Shown here piece by piece: positions 58,900 through 64,000 of a stretch of 64,000 nt of DNA. A program made the position numbers and the translations under genes. Position 1 is the first letter of the stretch. Every line of letters begins with the position of its first letter. Origin of the DNA: Spongiibacter tropicus DSM 19543 (lineage in GTDB: Bacteria; Pseudomonadota; Gammaproteobacteria; Pseudomonadales; Spongiibacteraceae); NCBI RefSeq assembly GCF_000420325.1, contig NZ_ATUS01000001.1, positions 2,112,463 through 2,176,462 on the forward strand, read 5' to 3'. Under the pieces are notes generated by a model that was not told the DNA's origin, made no database searches, and saw only the letters and a program-made list of their open reading frames with translations.

Positions 58900-59043
58900 G
58901 GTGCGTTGTCCGTCACACCCAGGCCTTCCTTGTTCTATGCAGTCTCGGTCCTTTGGTCAGAATTAGATATCCCGATGTCAGGCTCTGGCGCACCTTCAAA
59001 CGTGAATAAAGCAAATAGGTGTCACCATCACCGCGCTCTCCCT

Positions 59044-59070
59044 GTTACCCTGCCCTCCGAGCCGAGATCC
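59044..59070. repeat. REP-like palindromic element, copy 5
   Basis: A 27-base unit that matches the one at 46023 at 20 of 27 positions (GTTACCC ... CCGAGCCGAGATCC). Stem pairing is weaker here. Confidence 0.4.
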
Positions 59071-59345
59071 GATATTGCTACTCAAACCGGGACGCTAAGC
59101 AAAGATATTCCCGGGTCGTTTGCGTGGGGCAATGCTATAAAAAGTGGCGCGCCCTGCAAAAAACCAATGGGAAGAATCTTGTTCTTAGCGCTGTCATCTT
59201 CTTTGTTTAAGTAGACGCCCTAAAAACTCGCCTATACTTTAACGCCGTCGTAGTAATTGCCATGTAGGCTCCGCGCCTTAGAGTAGAGAGCATGTGAGTT
59301 ATCTGATTGAAGAACGACCCGGAGCGGCCTCGTCGTGCACTTGGC

Positions 59346-59361
59346 TGGCGCAAAATGTGCA
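59346..59361 (+). promoter_or_regulatory. Sigma-54-like element 1 before the sugar transferase gene
   Basis: TGGCGCAAAATGTGCA has the invariant GG and GC ten bases apart. A near-identical copy starts 41 bases downstream. About 300 bases before the gene start. Confidence 0.3.
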
Positions 59362-59386
59362 TTGCTTCACAGGTGGCGCACGTTGT

Positions 59387-59402
59387 TGGCGCAAAAACTG
59401 CA
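59387..59402 (+). promoter_or_regulatory. Sigma-54-like element 2 before the sugar transferase gene
   Basis: TGGCGCAAAAACTGCA again has GG-N10-GC. It shares TGGCGCAAAA and TGCA with element 1, so the pair is a direct repeat. May instead be a tandem activator site. Confidence 0.3.
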
Positions 59403-59446
59403 CTTGACTGGTTGTGCTGTGTCGCACTTGCGCGGCTCAACTTGTC

Positions 59447-59456
59447 ACAATGTCAC
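59447..59456 (+). promoter_or_regulatory. Second ACAATGTCAC motif
   Basis: The ten bases are identical to 58883-58892 in the facing operon's upstream region. Here the full palindrome is not kept. Confidence 0.35.
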
Positions 59457-59661
59457 TCGATAGCAATGCTGGCTTGGTTTCCGCACCGTTGTGGAGCAAA
59501 ATAGCGGCCCTCGAGTTTGCCTGCTCTGGCTTAGGTCGAAGCAGGTCACCGTGTATGGGGGGTGTGGACGAGCCCCCCTCAGGAGGATACTGCGGGTCTT
59601 TGGGCCGCCTGCCTTATAACGATGCAAAGACTTGTTTAACCGCATTAGCGAGGGAATAGCT

Positions 59662-61113
59662 GTGAATACCAAATCTGCTCACTCATCGGCAGTGCCGCAG
59701 GGGGGCTTTATACGCCAACATCATTCCATGCTGGTGGCACTTCATCAGCTCACAGACGTTATGCTCACATGGGGCCTACTTGCCCTGTTTGTGGGCATAG
59801 GCGGGCAGCAATGGAGTGTTAGCTACCAAATGGCGGCATTTCTCAGCTCAATCCTCTATCACATCCTTGCCAATAAAAATGGGCTGTATCTGTCTTGGCG
59901 GGGGCAGTCGCTATTTACCGAGGTGAGAACGGTAACCAGCACTTGGATGCTGGTTATAGGATCCCTGCTGACGGTAGTTTTTCTTTTTGATCTTGAAAAT
60001 GACTACGGTGGTGGCGTAATGATTGCTTGGGCGCTAGCTGTGCCACTAACCATCAGTTTGTACCGGGTTAGCGCTAGAATGGTGTTGCGTGAATTTCGCC
60101 GGGCGGGAGTAAATACTCGCCGAGTGGCGATTGTAGGTGCCAAAGAACCGGGTATTACCTTGGCTAAAAACATCATAAGCAGCGCATGGATGGGGATGGA
60201 TATTAGTGGCTTTTACGACAACCGTGTGAGTGTGGGTAGCCATCCATTAACTGGTGAAGGCAAAGAAGCAAGCAAGTTGCAGGTTGTTGGTGACATCGAG
60301 TTACTTAAAAAAGAAGCAAGGTCGGGGGCATTTGACGACATCTACATAGCACTTCCTATGCGAGAAGAGGACACTATAAAAGAACTGGTTGAAGCGTTGT
60401 CCAACAGTTCGTGTTGTGTGCATATCGTACCTGATGTCTTCACTTTCAAGATGCTAAATGCTCGGAGTCGTGAAATTGGCGGCCTGCCAGTTGTAAGTGT
60501 TTACGATACGCCCTTTGATTCTTTTGATTCTGCCGTAAAGCGCATTGAGGATGTGGTGCTTAGCTCAATTATATTATGCTTGATAGCAGTGCCGATGCTA
60601 ATCATTGCTGCAGCAGTAAAATTCACCTCTGCAGGTCCTATTATCTTTAAGCAGCGCCGCTATGGGATTAACGGTGAGCAAATAGAGGTCTGGAAGTTCC
60701 GTAGTATGACTACATGTGATAATGGTGATGTTGTCAAGCAGGCTACTAAGAATGACGCTCGGATTACAAAAGTTGGTTCATTTATTCGTAGAACATCGTT
60801 AGACGAACTTCCACAATTTATTAATGTCCTGCAAGGCTCCATGAGTATTGTTGGGCCCCGACCCCATGCAGTCGCACATAACGAGCTATACCGTGACAAG
60901 ATAAATGGCTATATGCAGCGACACCTAGTTAAACCTGGCATTACCGGATGGGCCCAGATCAATGGCTGGCGCGGTGAAACAGACACCCTTGAGAAAATGG
61001 AAAAAAGAGTAGAGTTCGACTTGGAGTATATTAAAAACTGGTCTGTTATTATGGATATAAAGATTATTGTGTTAACTGCTTTTAGAGGTTTTAGAGGTTC
61101 CTCGGCATACTAA
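59662..61113 (+). CDS. Undecaprenyl-phosphate sugar phosphotransferase (WcaJ/WbaP type)
   Basis: A 483-residue initiating transferase. Four N-terminal membrane helices (about 30-130) and a Rossmann-like CoA-binding-type domain (RRVAIVGAKEPGITLAKNI) precede a re-entrant helix and the catalytic domain FKQRRYGINGEQIEVWKFRSM, RRTSLDELPQFINVLQGSMSIVGPRP and GITGWAQINGWRGET. It moves a sugar-1-phosphate, probably glucose, to the lipid carrier. GTG at 59662 has AGGGA six bases before it; the frame also allows TTG at 59632. Confidence 0.92.
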   Translation: MNTKSAHSSAVPQGGFIRQHHSMLVALHQLTDVMLTWGLLALFVGIGGQQWSVSYQMAAFLSSILYHILANKNGLYLSWRGQSLFTEVRTVTSTWMLVIGSLLTVVFLFDLENDYGGGVMIAWALAVPLTISLYRVSARMVLREFRRAGVNTRRVAIVGAKEPGITLAKNIISSAWMGMDISGFYDNRVSVGSHPLTGEGKEASKLQVVGDIELLKKEARSGAFDDIYIALPMREEDTIKELVEALSNSSCCVHIVPDVFTFKMLNARSREIGGLPVVSVYDTPFDSFDSAVKRIEDVVLSSIILCLIAVPMLIIAAAVKFTSAGPIIFKQRRYGINGEQIEVWKFRSMTTCDNGDVVKQATKNDARITKVGSFIRRTSLDELPQFINVLQGSMSIVGPRPHAVAHNELYRDKINGYMQRHLVKPGITGWAQINGWRGETDTLEKMEKRVEFDLEYIKNWSVIMDIKIIVLTAFRGFRGSSAY

Positions 61114-61268
61114 CCAATATCCAGTTCGCTAAGTAACTGACGTTCTCAAAGAACCTGTCCCACCTTGTAAAAAGTGATGTAAATACTGATCACTCCGTTT
61201 TTAATCGTAAATCAAATTAAATAAAGTCTGCTGGCTGTAAGCAGTCAGCTGTAAACTATAGGCGAGTA

Positions 61269-62414
61269 ATGAAAAAAAAATTGCTATTTATCGCGTGGGA
61301 CTTTGACTTTTCAAAGTCTGCGGCTTTGGTGGGCGGGATGGTCAAAAACCCCTATTACCTTTACAAGGGTATAGGTGACAAATTTGATAAGTCATTTCTA
61401 ACGACAAGTAAAAATAAAGATTTTTTTCGAGGGAAGGAAAAAGAGAGGGTAAACACAAATTATCTTGCAGCTCTTCCAAAATACTTTTTACGCTGCCTGA
61501 TAATATCCATGAAGGTTAGAAAAGAAAAAGATCTTGATATTATTCATGTGCACACGCCTGCTCTTGCCCCAATCTTTTTTAAGAAAAAGCACACACCCAT
61601 GGTAATAACGGCCCATGGAACCCATTGGCCGGAGTTTAAAGCCAATCATAAAATTAAAGGCTTTAAAAGCCTTGTTATATATATAAATGCCTACCTGCAG
61701 TTTTCGCTTGAAAAAAAGATATACAAAATGGCTGATAAAGTTATATCGGTAAGCGACTTCCAAGTTAAAGAGTTAGTGGAAGACTATGGTGTTCCAGAGT
61801 CAAAAATTGCGGTCATACAAAATGGCATTGACTTCGATACTTATCGAAAGCCTGACCCGGCTAGCGAACGGAATACTGACGTACTTTTTGTCGGAAGGCC
61901 GGTGCCTAAAAAAGGAATAGACATTCTTCTTAACGCCATAGACATAGTAAACGCACAGATAGGGAGCCCTCTTAAAAGTGATTGGGTGTTCGGGCAAGGC
62001 TGGGTGAGCGAGCCCAACGTCACAAAAAACTACGAAACAAAAATAAAAGCGTTGGGCGGGGAGATTCACAACCATGTTCCAGAGGAAGATCTGCCTTCCT
62101 TTTATGCAAATTCAAAAATTATTGTCGTTCCAAGTTTGGGTTACGAGTCTTTGCCCACTGTGTTGATGGAAGGATTAGCCTCAGGTGTTGTGCCTCTTGC
62201 GTCTAAAAGCTTCGGGAATGTGGAGCTGCTTCCTGATGAGCTGCTGTTTAAAGAGGGAAATGTTGAGGAGTTAGCTAATAAAATAGGTGACGTTGTTAGA
62301 AATCAGGAAAATTATAAAAAAATGGCGGATCAAGTGAATTTGGAAAAGTATAGCTTGAAGTATTGCGTTGAAGCGCATGAAGAGCTGTATTTGAGGGTGT
62401 GTAATGAAAAATAA
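61269..62414 (+). CDS. GT4-family glycosyltransferase of the polymer locus
   Basis: A 381-residue GT-B transferase, very AT-rich and Lys-rich compared with the rest of the window. The acceptor domain includes IIHVHTPALAPIFF and VITAHGTHWPEF. The donor domain includes VLFVGRPVPKKGIDILLNAI and YANSKIIVVPSLGYESLPTVLMEGLASGVVPLA. It overlaps the next gene by 11 bases. The 155 bases before it hold no gene. Confidence 0.85.
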   Translation: MKKKLLFIAWDFDFSKSAALVGGMVKNPYYLYKGIGDKFDKSFLTTSKNKDFFRGKEKERVNTNYLAALPKYFLRCLIISMKVRKEKDLDIIHVHTPALAPIFFKKKHTPMVITAHGTHWPEFKANHKIKGFKSLVIYINAYLQFSLEKKIYKMADKVISVSDFQVKELVEDYGVPESKIAVIQNGIDFDTYRKPDPASERNTDVLFVGRPVPKKGIDILLNAIDIVNAQIGSPLKSDWVFGQGWVSEPNVTKNYETKIKALGGEIHNHVPEEDLPSFYANSKIIVVPSLGYESLPTVLMEGLASGVVPLASKSFGNVELLPDELLFKEGNVEELANKIGDVVRNQENYKKMADQVNLEKYSLKYCVEAHEELYLRVCNEK

Positions 62415-63678
62415 GGCTTTAATTGTCGACTATTGGTCTGATTACAATCGTGGCGACGCTATGATGCAAGTGGCCATCTTGCAGTTAGTTGATCAGTGGC
62501 CGTCGGTCGTTGCTTTAGACTCGGGTATTAATGAGTACAAAGAATTCTCTAAGCAGCTAGATGAAAGTAAAGCTATTGGGCCAATAGAATTTACCCCTTC
62601 TCCAAAATTAAGCTTATATTTTAGGAAGTCAGGAAAGTTATCAAATTTAGCAAACAAACTGATTATGGTTGCCAATGTCCTAGTTTTTCACTTTATTATG
62701 CTGATGTGGAAGCTAAGAATAAAATTTCTGATTCCAAATGGCGCGAGAAAGCTGTTAGGCGAAATAAGTGCTTCTGAAGTCATTATATGGAATGGTAGAA
62801 ATTTCAGAGGAAATAAAAAACTTTTTGAGTTTTTTGAGTTTTTTGATCTGTGCACTTGTGCTATTGCCTCAATCTATATGAAGAAAAAGGTATACGCCTT
62901 GGGTGTATCTGTATGGGAGCCTAAAAGCGTAGCTGGATCATGGTTGTTGAGAAAGATCTTCTCTAGGTGCGAGCGTGTGTATGCACGGGAGGATGTGTCA
63001 CTACAGCTTCTTGAAAAAAATATAATGTCTGGAAGTAAAGAAAAGCTAAAATATCTGCCAGACTTGTCGTTCTTTTATATGAAAAAAAATATAGCGGAAG
63101 AATCAGATCTGCGTGACAGCTCTATTTTTACGATAGGAGTGGTTCCGAAAGATCCGGTGAAGCGAAATGGAATCTCGCTAGATAATTATTCAAAATTTGT
63201 ATCGAACCTAGCTGCTGAAGTTGCAGGAAGTATAGGTAATGGTCGCAAGGTGAGATTTAAGTTCATCAATCAAGCTGTTTTAGAAAATGAGCCTAATGAT
63301 GAGGCGATTGAGCTGATCGGGAAAAAATTGTCTAGTTTGGGTGAGGTCATTGGGCCGAAAAGCAACCCCTCCTTGGAAGACCTCTCTATTGCATACCGTG
63401 AATGTGATTTTGTGATTTCCTCCAGAATGCACGGTTGCATACTTTCTTCCTACTTGGGGAGGCCTTTCATAGGGATACCCTATGATAGGGGAGCTAAATG
63501 GGGGATTCTGGAAAGGTTGGGTGATTGCGTACTCTTGCCGATGGAGGAGATAGAGAAAAAGCAACATCCGACCTCTCAACTGATAGAAAAGAGCCTTAGA
63601 TACGCGCCCCGGGCAGAGATGGATCGTGAGGCAGACGAGATAGTTTCTATCGTTAACGGCATAACTGGAAAGGATTAA
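62404..63678 (+). CDS. Polysaccharide pyruvyl transferase family protein
   Basis: A 424-residue protein of the CsaB/WcaK type. ALIVDYWSDYNRGDAMMQVAILQL is the N-terminal nucleotide-like loop and CDFVISSRMHGCILSSYLGRPFIGIPYDRGAKW the C-terminal PEP-binding motif with the conserved R-x-H. It probably adds a pyruvate ketal to a sugar of the repeat unit, making the polymer acidic. Low GC content. It lies in a run with glycosyltransferases on both sides. Confidence 0.83.
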   Translation: MKNKALIVDYWSDYNRGDAMMQVAILQLVDQWPSVVALDSGINEYKEFSKQLDESKAIGPIEFTPSPKLSLYFRKSGKLSNLANKLIMVANVLVFHFIMLMWKLRIKFLIPNGARKLLGEISASEVIIWNGRNFRGNKKLFEFFEFFDLCTCAIASIYMKKKVYALGVSVWEPKSVAGSWLLRKIFSRCERVYAREDVSLQLLEKNIMSGSKEKLKYLPDLSFFYMKKNIAEESDLRDSSIFTIGVVPKDPVKRNGISLDNYSKFVSNLAAEVAGSIGNGRKVRFKFINQAVLENEPNDEAIELIGKKLSSLGEVIGPKSNPSLEDLSIAYRECDFVISSRMHGCILSSYLGRPFIGIPYDRGAKWGILERLGDCVLLPMEEIEKKQHPTSQLIEKSLRYAPRAEMDREADEIVSIVNGITGKD

Positions 63679-63685
63679 TGTCAGG

Positions 63686-64000
63686 ATGGTGAAGAAAGTA
63701 ATATTTGTGTTGCCATCCCTAGGGAAAGGAGGCGCACAAAGGGCGACGATTAGTTTGGCTAATTACCTGGCGGAAAAAGATGGCTATGAAATTCTAGTGG
63801 CGGCACTTAAAAATGATGACCTTGAATTTAGCATTCAGGAAAATATCAAACTGCTGAAATTGTCGTGCCCGTCATTCAAGTCTTCAATAAAAAAGCTTTC
63901 AAAGGTTTTTCGTGATGAGAAGCCAGATATTGTTTATTCCGCGCTTTGGCATGTAAATCTCTTAGTTATCATATCAAAATACCTAAACATATTGGCCGGA
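63686..64000 (+). CDS. GT4-family glycosyltransferase, N-terminal part
   Basis: The first 105 residues of a frame running off the right edge. MVKKVIFVLPSLGKGGAQRATISLANYLAEK is the Gly-rich loop of GT4 enzymes (G-x-GGAQR), followed by KPDIVYSALWHVNLLVI. The GTG next to the ATG is an alternative start. It is the third transferase in the low-GC part of the locus. Confidence 0.8.
   Translation, partial: MVKKVIFVLPSLGKGGAQRATISLANYLAEKDGYEILVAALKNDDLEFSIQENIKLLKLSCPSFKSSIKKLSKVFRDEKPDIVYSALWHVNLLVIISKYLNILAG

Larger units (their letters stand above)
58769..59661. other. 893-base control region between the two exopolysaccharide operons
   Basis: No credible gene lies here; the frames present are short and composition-driven. 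It contains, in order, a sigma-54-like element facing wzi, a 16-base palindrome, a REP-like unit, two sigma-54-like elements facing the sugar transferase gene, and a second copy of ACAATGTCAC. The length, far above other gaps, suggests complex control of polymer production. Confidence 0.55.

Overview
The window is a piece of a gammaproteobacterial chromosome, probably from a marine or aquatic member of the Pseudomonadales/Cellvibrionales group. The basis is gene order and protein similarity. The run radC / coaBC-algC-argB / pyrE / crc / rph / yicC, followed by gmk-rpoZ-spoT-ridA and oxyR-recG, is the order known from Pseudomonas and its relatives. It includes a Crc-type protein and the long membrane-anchored form of AlgC. 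slmA is also present, as in many other gammaproteobacteria. The genus cannot be fixed from sequence reading alone. I see no rRNA, tRNA, CRISPR array, prophage or insertion sequence.

Layout. 1-1.9 kb: tail of a sensor kinase, then a tight cupredoxin / FTR1 iron permease / outer-membrane-barrel-like operon. 1.9-10.6 kb (mostly minus strand): oxyR-recG, a quinone oxidoreductase, a YeeZ-like epimerase, and gmk-rpoZ-spoT-ridA, which links guanine nucleotides, transcription and the stringent response. 10.7-14.9 kb: BCCT osmolyte transporter, EamA exporter, MAPEG protein and a TetR regulator with its own palindrome. 15-25.3 kb: yicC, rph, crc, pyrE, a DUF4124 coiled-coil protein, slmA, argB, algC, coaBC and radC. 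dut, usual between coaBC and algC, is absent there. 25.3-34.7 kb: old yellow enzyme, rpmB-rpmG with a long foldable leader, an AddB/AddA-like nuclease-helicase pair, a lipoprotein and a YeeN-type YebC protein. 34.7-46.6 kb: nsrR facing a truncated hemoglobin across an NsrR-like operator, pteridine reductase, YbaK, argE, a PiT phosphate transporter with its PhoU-like partner, a lone GspE/PilB ATPase, glnE, ilvE and a lipoprotein.

46.8-53.6 kb: an uncharacterised three-gene operon (glycosyltransferase, methyltransferase, alpha/alpha-toroid protein), then coaD, a YfhL ferredoxin, gamma-glutamyltransferase and mutM. 53.7-64 kb: an exopolysaccharide/capsule locus arranged divergently. On the minus strand are wzi-, wza- and wzc-like assembly genes. 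On the plus strand are an undecaprenyl-phosphate sugar transferase, two glycosyltransferases and a pyruvyl transferase. An 893-base control region lies between the two arms, with palindromes and sigma-54-like elements. Base composition falls sharply from about 61.2 kb onward, and also inside the wzc-like gene, which suggests an exchanged serotype-type cassette in a more GC-rich backbone.

A family of about 27-bp REP-like palindromic elements is scattered only in the 46-59 kb part. Good candidate operators are visible for OxyR (upstream of oxyR), NsrR (between nsrR and the hemoglobin) and the TetR regulator.
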